A stretch of DNA of 64,000 nt from Bacteriovoracaceae bacterium UBA6153. Its GTDB lineage: Bacteria; Bdellovibrionota; Bacteriovoracia; Bacteriovoracales; Bacteriovoracaceae. The stretch covers positions 359,806 through 423,805 of the forward strand of contig DIUR01000027.1 of the NCBI GenBank assembly GCA_002428265.1, in the 5' to 3' direction. The first letter of the stretch is position 1. Every line of letters begins with the position of its first letter. The notes beneath the pieces are model-generated. The model was not told where the DNA came from and made no database searches. It saw only the letters and a list, made by a program, of their open reading frames with translations. The position numbers were made by a program, and so were the translations under genes. Below, piece by piece: positions 45,456 to 54,572 of the stretch.

Positions 45456-46999
45456 AATTGAATCCTTGAATCCTGAGGGATGGTAATTGAAAATGTAGTT
45501 CCTTCTGCGGCAGAGCTTTTAACGTTGGCGTGGCCTCCGTGAGCTTCTGCAAATCCTCTAACAAGCGTGAGGCCGATGCCCCATCCTTTTTGAACTCCAT
45601 TTCTGGCCGAAGCACTTCTATGATAGGCTTCAAAAATCCCTTTTTGATCTTTATCGCTTATTGGATTGCCTTGATTGTGAATATTGATTTCAATAATCTC
45701 TTCATTCTTAACCAGGCTAAGAGTTATTGGCCTATCAGGTGAGCCGTATTTTACTGCATTGTTAACTAAGTTTTCAGTCATGCGCTTTATTGCAGTTGCA
45801 TCCCAATATCCATTAATCTCTTCAGTAGAGTCTTTTAAAATAATTCTATCACCATGAATGTTTATCAAATCTTCAACAGTGTTTTTCATGATGTCGTTGA
45901 GTTCACATTTTTCAAAGTCGAGTGATACTTTTTCGCCGGCCTTAATTCTGCTGGCATCTAAAATATCCTGAATCATTTTATCCGCTCTATCCATGTTGCT
46001 TGAAATTCTATTAGCAACTTTTACGAGTAATGGTTGATCCGGCATATTTCTAACTAATAACTGTGCACTGATCTTTGCAGCCGCAAGCGGAGTGCGAAGA
46101 TCGTGAGTAAGTGCGTTTACAAATCTCTCGCGCACATCTCTTTCGAGCTCCAGCATTTCGACAATTAAAGTCTGATCGTGAATATCAGTGCAAGAGCCTG
46201 TCCACTTTTCTATTTCACCATATTCATTTTTTATCGAAGCACCTTGAACCATATGCCAGCGGTATTCGCCACTCTTCGCAGACTTGAAGCGAATTTTTTT
46301 AGAATATAGCGAGCCTGTGTTTATAGCGGCAATCCAGCTAGACTTAACTTCTTCTGTGTCTTCGGGGTGAATTGCCCGAAGCCAGCTTTGATTTGCGGAT
46401 TGTAGTCTGCTTGAGCCAGTGTACTTAAACCAGATATCATTAAACCAATCAAAGGTTCCATCAGCAGTTGTGGTCCAAACCATTTGTGGGAGAGTGTTAG
46501 CAAGCTGTCTGAATTTTTCTTCGCTTTTTGCCATTAATCTTTTGGCGATCACTCTGTCTGTGACATCCTGAAAGACTGCAAAGATGCCTTTGATTTCTGC
46601 TTCGTCATTTTCTCTAAATGGGTGATAGGCGACATCCATCCATTTGTACTGGATATCTCCATCTTCATTGGCAAGATTGAGCTGAATATCTTTTCCGATA
46701 TAGGGAACACCTGTTTTATAAACAGCGTTCAGGTGCGGAGTCATGTTAATAATTTCTTCGGCCTTAAAAACTTCCAGAAGATTTTTTCCCATCGCTGATC
46801 GGCCGATCAAAGTTTCATAAGGAAGATTAGAGAGAGTAAAAAAATACTCAGGACCTTTTAAGATGGCGAGAGGCACAGGTGCCTGCATGAAAAAATCTCT
46901 CAATTCTTTGAATGAGGATTTATCTTCGCTGTTAATGTTGTGGAGTTCATCGCTTAAGAGATCAATTGGTAGTTTTATCAGCATGTATAGTTCTAGCAC
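45452..46999 (-). CDS. Histidine kinase with two PAS domains
   Basis: 515 residues, no membrane segment, so a soluble sensor. PAS domains at about 25-150 and 160-285 (KFRQLANTLPQMVWTTTADG, then a PAC-type YRWHMVQG). HisKA has the phospho-His in LTHDLRTPLAAAK, and the ATPase has NLVNNAVKYGS and GWGIGLTLVRGF. The start is GTG here; an ATG five codons further is possible. It forms a pair with the response regulator. Confidence 0.93.
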   Translation of the reverse strand: MLELYMLIKLPIDLLSDELHNINSEDKSSFKELRDFFMQAPVPLAILKGPEYFFTLSNLPYETLIGRSAMGKNLLEVFKAEEIINMTPHLNAVYKTGVPYIGKDIQLNLANEDGDIQYKWMDVAYHPFRENDEAEIKGIFAVFQDVTDRVIAKRLMAKSEEKFRQLANTLPQMVWTTTADGTFDWFNDIWFKYTGSSRLQSANQSWLRAIHPEDTEEVKSSWIAAINTGSLYSKKIRFKSAKSGEYRWHMVQGASIKNEYGEIEKWTGSCTDIHDQTLIVEMLELERDVRERFVNALTHDLRTPLAAAKISAQLLVRNMPDQPLLVKVANRISSNMDRADKMIQDILDASRIKAGEKVSLDFEKCELNDIMKNTVEDLINIHGDRIILKDSTEEINGYWDATAIKRMTENLVNNAVKYGSPDRPITLSLVKNEEIIEINIHNQGNPISDKDQKGIFEAYHRSASARNGVQKGWGIGLTLVRGFAEAHGGHANVKSSAAEGTTFSITIPQDSRIQL

Positions 47000-47092
47000 A
47001 CTAATAACGCTATAACGGTTTATATTAATTTAATAACATATACTGAGTTATAACGTGGCCTTGGAGCTAGAACCATACTGATTATGGGAAAA

Positions 47093-47395
47093 TTAATCTA
47101 AAGTAATCTGGTGACCGTTATCTACTAAAATTCCTGAAATGCTATCACCAGCTTCCATTCTGCAGTCATGACCGTTGACTAGACCAACTTCGATACCTTC
47201 TGAGTAAAGTTTTCCTTCATCAAGAGGACACACCATGCTTGTCTGGATTCTTGTATCAGCTGATAAAAAAGCACGACAGCTTGTTAGAGTTTTTTTAGTT
47301 TCTGCAATTCGACCGATGATCTGAGCTTCACCGATACAGTTAGCTTGAGCTGAGAAAGTTAAAGTTAAAGCGATAAGAGCAATACTTTTAATCAT
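47093..47395 (-). CDS. Small exported protein, unknown function
   Basis: 100 residues with signal peptide MIKSIALIALTLTFSAQANC and four Cys in the mature part (NCIG, TSCRAF, MVCPLD, HDCRME), probably two disulfides. No family recognised. Confidence 0.65.
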   Translation of the reverse strand: MIKSIALIALTLTFSAQANCIGEAQIIGRIAETKKTLTSCRAFLSADTRIQTSMVCPLDEGKLYSEGIEVGLVNGHDCRMEAGDSISGILVDNGHQITLD

Positions 47396-47583
47396 GGGGT
47401 TCTCCGGTTGAATTTATGAAGCCTTTCTACACCAGAATTGGATACCTGATTATTAAGATTTTGTTTTTCTTGTAACTTGCTGGATTTGCATGTTTTTAGG
47501 CAGGTTAAAATTACCTGGGCGACTGTGGTTACCTCTATGTTACAATTTATGTGGATCAATGATTGATCCTGCCGGAGGTCCTC

Positions 47584-48474
47584 ATGAAGTGGTTTGCATT
47601 ATCTATTCTTTGTTTTTCTCAATTGGCCTTCGCAAACCCGATAGACAACGTCAGACTGGCAACAACAGCAACTTTTTATAATGAAAATTTTCAAACTGCA
47701 GGCGCTCTTGTGAGTTTTGTGACGAGCAAAAATAAAACAAAAGGTGATGAGCTTGCGGCCTATATGTCGGCAAGAAAAATTGAGCTGACTGCAAAGATGC
47801 CAAGACTTTTATTAGTTAACGATCATCTTGAAGTTGAAGGATATAAAGGCACACCGTTTTCGATGATTCCTAATGCAAATGGAGGAATGAAACTTAACTT
47901 TGAAAATTATTCAAGCAATGTGAACGTCACGATGACTCTTATTGATATTCAAAATGCTTTTATTCAATCTGAGAAATCAAAAAATATCAGAGAGACAATG
48001 ATCAATATGATTTTCCCGGTTGCCGAAGCTGATGATGCAGGTTCAATGGCAGCGTTAGTTGTGGGAAGCTACGGAGTGGACTTAACTTCTGTGGTGTACG
48101 GATCAACGTACGCTGGAGAAGAAGCAGAGTTTTCAATCAGAAAAAAAATCAGAAACTTCCTTCACGGAAGAACGAGAGATAACGCCACAGAGGCCTGTGA
48201 AAAAATCCAAGAAGGTAAGACGGTAAAAAACACTGAAAAACTTATCGCAAGTCTTCAGAGCGTGAAAAAAGAAATCGATTGTATCCAGTGGTGGCCTGCC
48301 ACTTCAGTCGGATCATGTGGATGGTACGACGCCAAGATCACATGCCTTCAAGAGATCCAGGGACCAAAAGGGGATAACTCTTCAAGAGGTGCCAAGAAAG
48401 AGTCTACTCCGGTGGAATCAGGATCTAGTAGCTCGAATACTAAGTCTAAACCTACTCGCTCACAGATCAAATAA
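47584..48474 (+). CDS. Exported protein with Ser-rich tail, unknown function
   Basis: 296 residues: GGAGG upstream, signal peptide MKWFALSILCFSQLAFA, a Cys-containing C-terminal part (ATEACEKIQ, IDCIQWW, GSCGWYD, ITCLQEI) and a disordered Ser/Lys tail (GSSSSNTKSKP). No family recognised. Confidence 0.7.
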   Translation: MKWFALSILCFSQLAFANPIDNVRLATTATFYNENFQTAGALVSFVTSKNKTKGDELAAYMSARKIELTAKMPRLLLVNDHLEVEGYKGTPFSMIPNANGGMKLNFENYSSNVNVTMTLIDIQNAFIQSEKSKNIRETMINMIFPVAEADDAGSMAALVVGSYGVDLTSVVYGSTYAGEEAEFSIRKKIRNFLHGRTRDNATEACEKIQEGKTVKNTEKLIASLQSVKKEIDCIQWWPATSVGSCGWYDAKITCLQEIQGPKGDNSSRGAKKESTPVESGSSSSNTKSKPTRSQIK

Positions 48475-48564
48475 TAGACACCCCCTGATAATTTCTTCAT
48501 GGGCCAGACTCTAGCGTGCACTTCTAGGGCATAATTTCTTTATATTTATTTAAAGGAGTTTTGT

Positions 48565-48861
48565 ATGAAGAAGGTAGCTTTTATTCTGGCACTTATGACG
48601 GTAACAACATCAGCATTCGCGATCTCAGACGCGAATCTCGTGAGTAAGTGTACTGGTAAGGCGTATGAGAAGTTGACTGAAGCTGCTCAAGTGCAGGGAT
48701 GCAATATGGACTCTGTTGAAGTGACTTTTTCAAGTCTTAGTAATGGAAAATTTAATCCTTCAAAATATGTTTGGTATGAAGCAGAGGCAAATTGCGGCGA
48801 AGATACTATGGCCGTGTCTGCACTTGTTCAATACGATTCAATGTCTGGAAAATGTTTTTAG
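48565..48861 (+). CDS. Small exported protein, unknown function
   Basis: 98 residues: AAGGAG upstream, signal peptide MKKVAFILALMTVTTSAFA, and four Cys (VSKCTG, QGCNMD, ANCGED, SGKCF) that could pair. No family recognised. Confidence 0.68.
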   Translation: MKKVAFILALMTVTTSAFAISDANLVSKCTGKAYEKLTEAAQVQGCNMDSVEVTFSSLSNGKFNPSKYVWYEAEANCGEDTMAVSALVQYDSMSGKCF

Positions 48862-48863
48862 AC

Positions 48864-49250
48864 TTAGCCAATAGGCGAGCAGATCTCAATTAAGAATCCA
48901 TTGATGTCTCTGACGTAGCTCACTGTCTGTCCCCATGGTTTGGTGACGGGTGAGTTGACTTCGATGGCTCCTGCTTTGATGGCGTGAGCGTGGGCAGCTG
49001 TGACGTCTGTGGTGACGAGACCGATTTCCATGTCTGATGATTTAAAATCTAATGCTCTGTCGGTAAATCCAATCTTATTACTTTTGGCCATGTTTAAACT
49101 GGCAAATGAAAGTGTCGTTGAGCCTGTATCGAGTTCACCGTATTCGTTTGATTCGTGGAGGAATTTCTTTTTTAGGGAGAAGGCGGCTTCGTAGAAGTTG
49201 ATTGTTTCACTAACATCTTTGACGTAATAAATGACGTAGCCTAGTTGCAT
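48864..49250 (-). CDS. VOC-superfamily (glyoxalase-like) protein
   Basis: 128 residues with two beta-alpha-beta-beta-beta units: GYVIYYVKDVSETINFYEAAF at the start and a C-terminal SYVRDINGFLIEICSPI with the usual metal-ligand Glu. Substrate unknown. Ends the ordinary chromosome segment before ssrA. Confidence 0.88.
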   Translation of the reverse strand: MQLGYVIYYVKDVSETINFYEAAFSLKKKFLHESNEYGELDTGSTTLSFASLNMAKSNKIGFTDRALDFKSSDMEIGLVTTDVTAAHAHAIKAGAIEVNSPVTKPWGQTVSYVRDINGFLIEICSPIG

Positions 49251-49337
49251 AAAAAGTCTCCTTGGAAGTTTCTCCCATAGTAATTTAGCTTAACGCGAGC
49301 AGCTTGCACAACTATTATGGAATCTTCTTCAACTTTA

Positions 49338-49346
49338 TGCTATAGT
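49338..49346 (+). promoter_or_regulatory. Extended -10 promoter element of ssrA
   Basis: TGCTATAGT is an extended -10 box (TGN-TATAGT) 16 bases before the mature tmRNA 5' end. No good -35 box is seen at normal spacing. Confidence 0.45.
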
Positions 49347-49361
49347 GACTCATCTCTAAAT

Positions 49362-49736
49362 GGGGGTGCCCCGGTTTCGACAGGGGGAACTGACATTTGG
49401 TGGGCGTGTCCAGGTTGATCGGCATGGTCCTGGTAAAAAGTCGATCAAAACATAAATGCAGAATCTAACGATTTTTCATACGCGATGGCTGCTTAATTAA
49501 TTAAGCCCGTCTGTTGAGGTGGTTACAGCCGATAAAAACAATTGTGACACTCCTGGTGCTAGTGCAGATTAAACATTAGCTGGAGAGTCGCCGGGAAGAC
49601 TCCATAAAAAATCGCCGGGGTTGTAGGGGTACATTCCTTCTAGTCTTCGCTTTGAGACAATAATTCAAAGCTACACACGTAGTCCGCTTTATTGATGTCC
49701 CTTTGGACGTGGGTTCGATTCCCACCACCTCCACCA
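49362..49736 (+). ncRNA. ssrA: Transfer-messenger RNA (tmRNA)
   Basis: 375 bases. The 5' end GGGGGTG pairs with CACCTCC before the 3' ACCA (acceptor stem), the T arm is GTGGG-TTCGATT-CCCAC, and GGTTTCGAC near the 5' end is the usual tmRNA signature. The tag frame starts at GCA (49458) and reads AESNDFSYAMAA then TAA at 49494, so stalled proteins should receive A-AESNDFSYAMAA. The end AMAA replaces the more common ALAA. The CCA is encoded. smpB is also in the window. Confidence 0.95.
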
Positions 49737-49754
49737 TCGGATTCCGATGGTGGA
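49730..49754. repeat. Perfect 11-bp palindrome across the 3' end of ssrA
   Basis: TCCACCATCGG (49730-49740) and CCGATGGTGGA (49744-49754) flank ATT. The left arm is the last seven bases of tmRNA plus four beyond. There is no T run, so it is not a clear terminator. 3' ends of ssrA are common integration sites, so an att core is possible (inference). Confidence 0.6.
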
Positions 49755-50042
49755 CACTCACTCAAAAAAAGATCAATTAAGACTTTTAAATCACTTAGAA
49801 ACAGTTTGAAAACAGTCATTTAGTTCTTAGGCTTCCTTCATCACAGAAAATCACCTGACATCACTTGAGTTATGCTACTTAAGTGCTACGTCTGTGCTAC
49901 TTGTGAAAATTCATTCATATTTTTGGACTACGCTGTGTAGTTTCGATGCATTTTGAGAAAGTAACTTCACAAAATAATTGGACTACTCTGCGTATTTTTT
50001 TGGAGAGCATTTTTAATCTAAAACTATTGGAGGAAATGCAAA
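49755..50042. other. Intergenic start of the accessory region
   Basis: No convincing gene. It holds the direct repeat pair described at 49923-49994 and the ribosome-binding site GGAGG of the XRE gene. No integrase is present. Confidence 0.5.
49923..49994 (+). promoter_or_regulatory. Two direct repeats upstream of the XRE gene, candidate operators
   Basis: TTGGACTACGCTGTGTA (49923-49939) and TTGGACTACTCTGCGTA (49978-49994) match at 15 of 17 bases and lie 55 bp apart. The first copy also has an inner dyad, ACTAC-GCTGT-GTAGT. They are a natural target for the downstream XRE regulator. Confidence 0.55.
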
Positions 50043-50396
50043 ATGAAAAAAAAGAATCGAAGATGTGACCGAAAGGTAATGACCAGAGAAGCAGAGGTAT
50101 TAAAATACTTAAGAGAGCTTCGCAAACTTTCAATGCGAGATGTGGGAAAAATTATTAATAAGTCTGGGGCCACAATAAATCACGTAGAGAATGGAAGAGT
50201 CGATCTTAGGCCCGAATTTATTATGAAGCTTCTTGATATTTATGGAGTGACCTATTCACATTTTCTAGACCTCTGTAAAGGCAAAATAGAAACCCCTGAG
50301 CATGTTCGCTCCGACTGCATTAGTATTATTAAAAGAGTGCCACACGATAAATTAAAGGCAATTAAGACAATATTGGAGAGCTTCCAGCAGATTTGA
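50043..50396 (+). CDS. XRE-family helix-turn-helix regulator
   Basis: 117 residues. The HTH is at about 17-70: LRELRKLSMRDVGKIINKSGATINHVENGRVDL, followed by a short helical tail. GGAGG lies upstream. As the first gene after ssrA it may control the mobile element; the repeats upstream (49923-49994) could be its operators. Confidence 0.85.
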   Translation: MKKKNRRCDRKVMTREAEVLKYLRELRKLSMRDVGKIINKSGATINHVENGRVDLRPEFIMKLLDIYGVTYSHFLDLCKGKIETPEHVRSDCISIIKRVPHDKLKAIKTILESFQQI

Positions 50397-50416
50397 TTTT
50401 GAGGGCATGATCCATT

Positions 50417-50465
50417 CCGGACACATCCTTTACACTTTATACCGGAGACATAGGTTACACTTTTA
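50417..50465 (+). repeat. Two imperfect 25-bp direct repeats, possible IS remnant
   Basis: CCGGACACATCCTTTACACT... at 50417 and CCGGAGACATAGGTTACACT... at 50442 are tandem 25-bp units. The wording resembles the ends of IS481/IS3-type elements, but no transposase frame is near, so this is at most a leftover end. Confidence 0.5.
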
Positions 50466-50658
50466 AATTAACTGTGGAGACCCATAATTTTTCCCCTCCA
50501 AAACGCCATCAAAAGTTGTCAAAAGCATTTTGGTCTTGTTCTTGAAGTCGGCAATAAGTTCCTGATTTTTAAAATCCACAATTCTTCCTTAAAATATTAT
50601 TTAGTTATGAACGATAATAGAAAGGAAGATGTGGAATTGTAAAAATAAAGGTTATGCT

Positions 50659-53600
50659 ATGAAAACGATCTTAGGACGAGTAGCTGGTAAGTTTGGCAAG
50701 GTAATTGCACTCACTCACTCACTCACTCACTCACTCACTCACTCACTCACCCCCTATAAGCTATTAAGCTACATCGTAGTTGTCACTGTAGTATCGAGCT
50801 GTATAGGTAAAAACGAAGTCGAAGTAAATTTAAAAAATCCGAAAAAATCTACGCCGAAAGAATCTCTAAACATTACCGTTTCAAATATTCAAGTTGTAAA
50901 TCATCAAGTTGTTATCACGGGGACAAATTTAACCAATGTAAGTGGCTTTCAAATTAAAGAGGGAAGTTCCAATACAAATTTACAAATTGAATCCCTTACT
51001 TCTACTACGATCATTGCTAACACAATGTCGAATGTGACTTTTGCTGCTGGGAAAATTTTTGATTTTATTTTTTCAAATGCACAGGCAGCATCGACGTTTA
51101 CAGTGAATTTTTCTCTATGTGACTCACTTTTAGGCGGAAAAGGTTTTGATTGTACAATTACACCTACAGATAAACAGGTTTTAGCTTACGATGCGGTTAC
51201 ACAAAAATGGAAACCAAAAAATGTTAACGGACTTGATTATAGAGGTTCGTGGGACGCAAACTCAGGTGATCCGGCCGCAACGACAGCAGGAGAATATTGG
51301 ATTGTTAGTGTCGCAGGCGGAGCTTATCAAGTAGGGGATTGGCACGTTTTTAATGGGACAACCTTTGATCGCATTGATAACTCACAAGCAATTCTTAGTG
51401 TCTTTGGAAGAACGGGAGTCATTACAGCAGATTTAAATGATCTTTCAGATGTTGTTATTTCAGCTCCGACAAATGGACAAATTTTAAAATTTAATGGGAC
51501 AAATTGGGTTAATGCCGCAAACACTTATACTGAAACCGATCCAAACGTCACAGCGTTTGCAAAAACTACACTTCCGACCTGTGGTGCTGGACAAGTATTA
51601 AAAGCAGATGGAACAAGTTTAAGTTGTGTAACTGATAGTACTGGCGCAGGAGCGTTTTCAGGAACGGCAGATAGAGCAGTTATCACTGATGGAGCAGGAA
51701 CACTTGCCACTTCATCAATATCAACGACAATTTTAAATTATTTAGCAAACGTCACAAGTGATATTCAAACTCAGATAAATGCAAAATTAAACTCATCTTC
51801 ATTTGTAGATTGGTCAACTACTGGTGTGCAGACAGTTGACCCAACAAGATTAAATCTCACAACAGCCAACAGAGTCGTCGTGACAAATGGTTCATCAAAT
51901 CCAACTGCTTCATCAGTGACTTCAACTGAACTAGGCTATTTGTCAGGAGCGACAAGTAATATTCAAACTCAATTAAATTCAAAACTATCATCTTTTACTG
52001 AAACCGATCCCAATGTTACCGCTTTTGCCAAAGCAGCACTTCCTACTTGTAATGCAGGAGAAGTCTTAAAGGCAAACGGTACGAGTTTATCATGTGTAAC
52101 TGATAACGCTGGGGCAGGAGCTTATTCTGGCACAATTAACAGAGCTGTATTAACTAACGGAACCACAGGAGAACTTACAGTATCAAGTGTAACAAATACT
52201 GAACTTGGATATCTCTCAGGCGTAACAAGTTCCATTCAAACCCAATTAAATAATAAACAAATCGCAGGAAAGATTACAACAAATCAACAAGACGCTGGAA
52301 CAATTAATCCCTTTGGAACAAACGCAGGAGAGACCGGAGAATTTAGATTTTATGAACTCGTAGCTAATGGAACAAATTACACAGGCTTTAAAGCTCCTGA
52401 TCTTTTAGGCACAAACATTATCTACACACTTCCGGGGACTGCGCCAAATGCCGGAGAAGTTTTATCATCAAACGCTAGTGGGGTTTTGTCTTGGATTGCA
52501 ATTCCATCAGCACCAGTAACAAGTGTTAACGGTTCAACAGGTGTCGTGACTTTAACCACTACAAACATCAATGAAGGAACAAATCTATATCATACAGATG
52601 CAAGAGTTTTAGGAACCCCAATAACGGCTCCAACTCTTACCAATTCAGCGATTGCCACAAGTGATACTGTTCAAGTCTCTCTAGGTAAACTGCAAGCACA
52701 GATCAACAACAAAGAAGGAAGCTTAACCGCTGGAACATCGGCACAATATTATCGTGGCGATAAAACTTTTCAGACGCTGGATACCTTAGCAGTTTCTGAA
52801 AATACTAATCTTTATTTTACTGATGCCAGAGCAAGAACCGCAACCGTGGCAGATGCCATTGCAGATGCAGTTACAAATATTGCTCCATCTCAAAATGCAG
52901 TCTTTGATGCTCTAGCTTTAAAACTAAACTCAGGAAGCTTTATACAATGGGATCAAAGTGGCGTTCAAACGATTGATCCATCAAGATTAAATCTAGGAGC
53001 ACCAGGTGCGAGTAAAGCACTTGCAACAGATGGAAGTGGATTTATTGTAGCAAGCTCTGTGACAAATACTGAGCTTGGCTATTTGTCAGGAGTAACAAGC
53101 TCCATTCAAACTCAATTAAATGCTAAACAAGGAACTCTTGGCACAGGCACTGTTACATCAACTCATATTTTAGATGGCACAATAGCAGATGCTGACCTTG
53201 CTGGATCAATCGCACAAAGTAAAATTACAAATCTTACGACTGACCTTGGCAATAAACAAAACACTTCAACACTGGCAAGTGACGTGCGAGCAATTTTGCT
53301 TGATGGATTATCAACAGCAACCAATGCTGCCATCACCGCAACGGATTCAATCTTAAGTGCTTTTGGAAAACTTCAAAAACAAATTACTGACCTTGACGGG
53401 ATAACTTTAAAAACTACTGGCGGCACTTTAACGGTTGGAACCATTGACGGTGTTCCAAATCCATCGACTGCCAACCAAGTAGCAAATAAAGCCTATGTTG
53501 ATAGTGCTGTATCATCTCCAAGTGTCACTTGTCCCACAAATTATATTTTAGTTCCAGCGAACACAACATATTTCCCTAAGCAATTTTGTGTCGCTAAATA

Positions 53601-54315
53601 TGAAATGAAAAACGACGGATACGGAACAGCAGTATCACAAGCAACTGGCACACCATGGGTAAGTATTCCTCGAACAACAAACACTCCGGCAACTGCTGCA
53701 AGCTCTGCTGTTACCGCCTGTCAAGCATTAGGGCAAGGCTATAGCTTAATTTCAAACGATCAATGGCAAACAATCGCAAGAAACATCGCGGGTGTTGCCA
53801 GCAATTGGGATTCGGGAACAGTCGCATCAGGACAACTCAACCGTGGTCACTCGGACAACGCTCCTGCAAACTCACTTGCAGCCTCAACAGACGATGTAAA
53901 TGGAAACTGTTCTGGAACAGGTGAAACGTGCTCAAGTTCAACTTGGAATAGTCAAAGACGAACTCACACACTCTCTAATGGAAACGTTATTTGGGACTTT
54001 GCCGGAAACGTCTGGGAATGGGTAACAAACGATTCTAACGTCTCTAACGGAGCCGATGGATATATTTCAACGATGAGTGGCGGAGATATTAGACAAACAC
54101 GTTACGGAGCCGCTTCAGGCACTATATGTGCAACTCCAGGTTCTTCACCTTATTGTGGAATGGGGCACGGTTGGTTTAACAACACTGCTGGTGCCGTCTT
54201 TCGCGGTGGCTACTGGTACTACGGCGTGAACTCGGGCGTGTTTGCGTCGTATTTGTACAACGCTCCTACGTCTACGGGCACGGGCTTCGGCTTCCGCTGT
54301 GTGTTCGTCCCGTAG
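50659..54315 (+). CDS. DGR target: large tail-fibre-like lipoprotein with variable C-type-lectin domain
   Basis: 1219 residues from the ATG with AAAGG seven bases upstream (an ATG at 50629 has its site too close). Order: N-terminus with THSL repeats encoded by the ACTC tract; a lipoprotein signal (LLSYIVVVTVVSSC); a long region with five or so copies of a phage-tail-fibre-like unit (TELGYLSGVTSSIQTQLN and variants, TETDPNVTAFAK twice); and a C-terminal formylglycine-generating-enzyme/C-type-lectin domain (about the last 260 residues, with FAGNVWEWV). The last 42 residues are the variable repeat. A surface receptor that changes its binding site is the natural reading. The tail-fibre likeness is from repeats, not from a phage context. 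Confidence 0.9.
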   Translation: MKTILGRVAGKFGKVIALTHSLTHSLTHSLTPYKLLSYIVVVTVVSSCIGKNEVEVNLKNPKKSTPKESLNITVSNIQVVNHQVVITGTNLTNVSGFQIKEGSSNTNLQIESLTSTTIIANTMSNVTFAAGKIFDFIFSNAQAASTFTVNFSLCDSLLGGKGFDCTITPTDKQVLAYDAVTQKWKPKNVNGLDYRGSWDANSGDPAATTAGEYWIVSVAGGAYQVGDWHVFNGTTFDRIDNSQAILSVFGRTGVITADLNDLSDVVISAPTNGQILKFNGTNWVNAANTYTETDPNVTAFAKTTLPTCGAGQVLKADGTSLSCVTDSTGAGAFSGTADRAVITDGAGTLATSSISTTILNYLANVTSDIQTQINAKLNSSSFVDWSTTGVQTVDPTRLNLTTANRVVVTNGSSNPTASSVTSTELGYLSGATSNIQTQLNSKLSSFTETDPNVTAFAKAALPTCNAGEVLKANGTSLSCVTDNAGAGAYSGTINRAVLTNGTTGELTVSSVTNTELGYLSGVTSSIQTQLNNKQIAGKITTNQQDAGTINPFGTNAGETGEFRFYELVANGTNYTGFKAPDLLGTNIIYTLPGTAPNAGEVLSSNASGVLSWIAIPSAPVTSVNGSTGVVTLTTTNINEGTNLYHTDARVLGTPITAPTLTNSAIATSDTVQVSLGKLQAQINNKEGSLTAGTSAQYYRGDKTFQTLDTLAVSENTNLYFTDARARTATVADAIADAVTNIAPSQNAVFDALALKLNSGSFIQWDQSGVQTIDPSRLNLGAPGASKALATDGSGFIVASSVTNTELGYLSGVTSSIQTQLNAKQGTLGTGTVTSTHILDGTIADADLAGSIAQSKITNLTTDLGNKQNTSTLASDVRAILLDGLSTATNAAITATDSILSAFGKLQKQITDLDGITLKTTGGTLTVGTIDGVPNPSTANQVANKAYVDSAVSSPSVTCPTNYILVPANTTYFPKQFCVAKYEMKNDGYGTAVSQATGTPWVSIPRTTNTPATAASSAVTACQALGQGYSLISNDQWQTIARNIAGVASNWDSGTVASGQLNRGHSDNAPANSLAASTDDVNGNCSGTGETCSSSTWNSQRRTHTLSNGNVIWDFAGNVWEWVTNDSNVSNGADGYISTMSGGDIRQTRYGAASGTICATPGSSPYCGMGHGWFNNTAGAVFRGGYWYYGVNSGVFASYLYNAPTSTGTGFGFRCVFVP
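50708..50750 (+). repeat. ACTC tetranucleotide tract (ten units) inside the DGR target gene
   Basis: Ten perfect ACTC units (50709-50748) with partial units on both sides lie 50 bases after the start codon and before the lipoprotein signal. Gain or loss of one unit shifts the frame, the design of phase-variable genes. In the present length the frame is open. Confidence 0.92.
54186..54312 (+). repeat. DGR variable repeat (VR)
   Basis: 127 bp ending just before the target's stop. It aligns without gaps to the template at 56626-56752: 112 identical bases and 15 differences, all where the template has A (nine A to T, five A to G, one A to C). They change mostly AAC/AAT codons: Asn to Tyr, Ser or Gly, plus Asp to Gly, Thr to Ser, Ile to Phe and Leu to Phe. 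The last 26 bases are identical and GC-rich, as expected for the homing-initiation end. Confidence 0.97.
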
Positions 54316-54377
54316 TGGAATGGGGATAGTTTAGAGAGCCCTTGAGGCAAGTTCTTGGAGGGCGTAAGCCCCTTGGA

Positions 54378-54390
54378 AGCGCGAAGCGCT
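54378..54390. other. Small hairpin downstream of VR
   Basis: AGCGC-GAA-GCGCT, a five-pair stem with a GAA loop, 65 bases past the VR. DGRs such as that of Bordetella phage BPP-1 need a hairpin or cruciform just after VR for efficient homing; this is the best candidate here, though farther away than in BPP-1. Confidence 0.5.
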
Positions 54391-54468
54391 CTTGGTTCTT
54401 GGGGGAATTTTTTTTGAACTAGGAATTGAGATTGAACTGAATAGAAAAAAGTTTGACTAGTTAAACTT

Positions 54469-54538
54469 TTCGGAAAGTTTCCGAATTAGCATCGAGTCGG
54501 TTTCCGAAAATTTCCGAATGATTCGGAAAAGTTCGGAA
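54469..54538. promoter_or_regulatory. Cluster of six TTCGGAA/TTCCGAA boxes before the HTH gene
   Basis: TTCGGAA starts at 54469, 54522 and 54532; its reverse complement TTCCGAA at 54479, 54502 and 54512. Starts are 10 bp apart within each group (54469/54479; 54502/54512/54522/54532), one helical turn, as in iterated protein-binding sites. Confidence 0.75.
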
Positions 54539-54572
54539 AAGAACTCGCGAAGTTAAAAATTGAAAAAGATCC

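Noticed and set aside
49730..49754. Terminator of ssrA
   Set aside because: The stem is perfect but has no T run after it and includes the mature CCA end; kept only as a repeat or att candidate.
49576..49761. Minus-strand frame across the end of ssrA
   Set aside because: It is the reverse of the tmRNA and its flanking palindrome.
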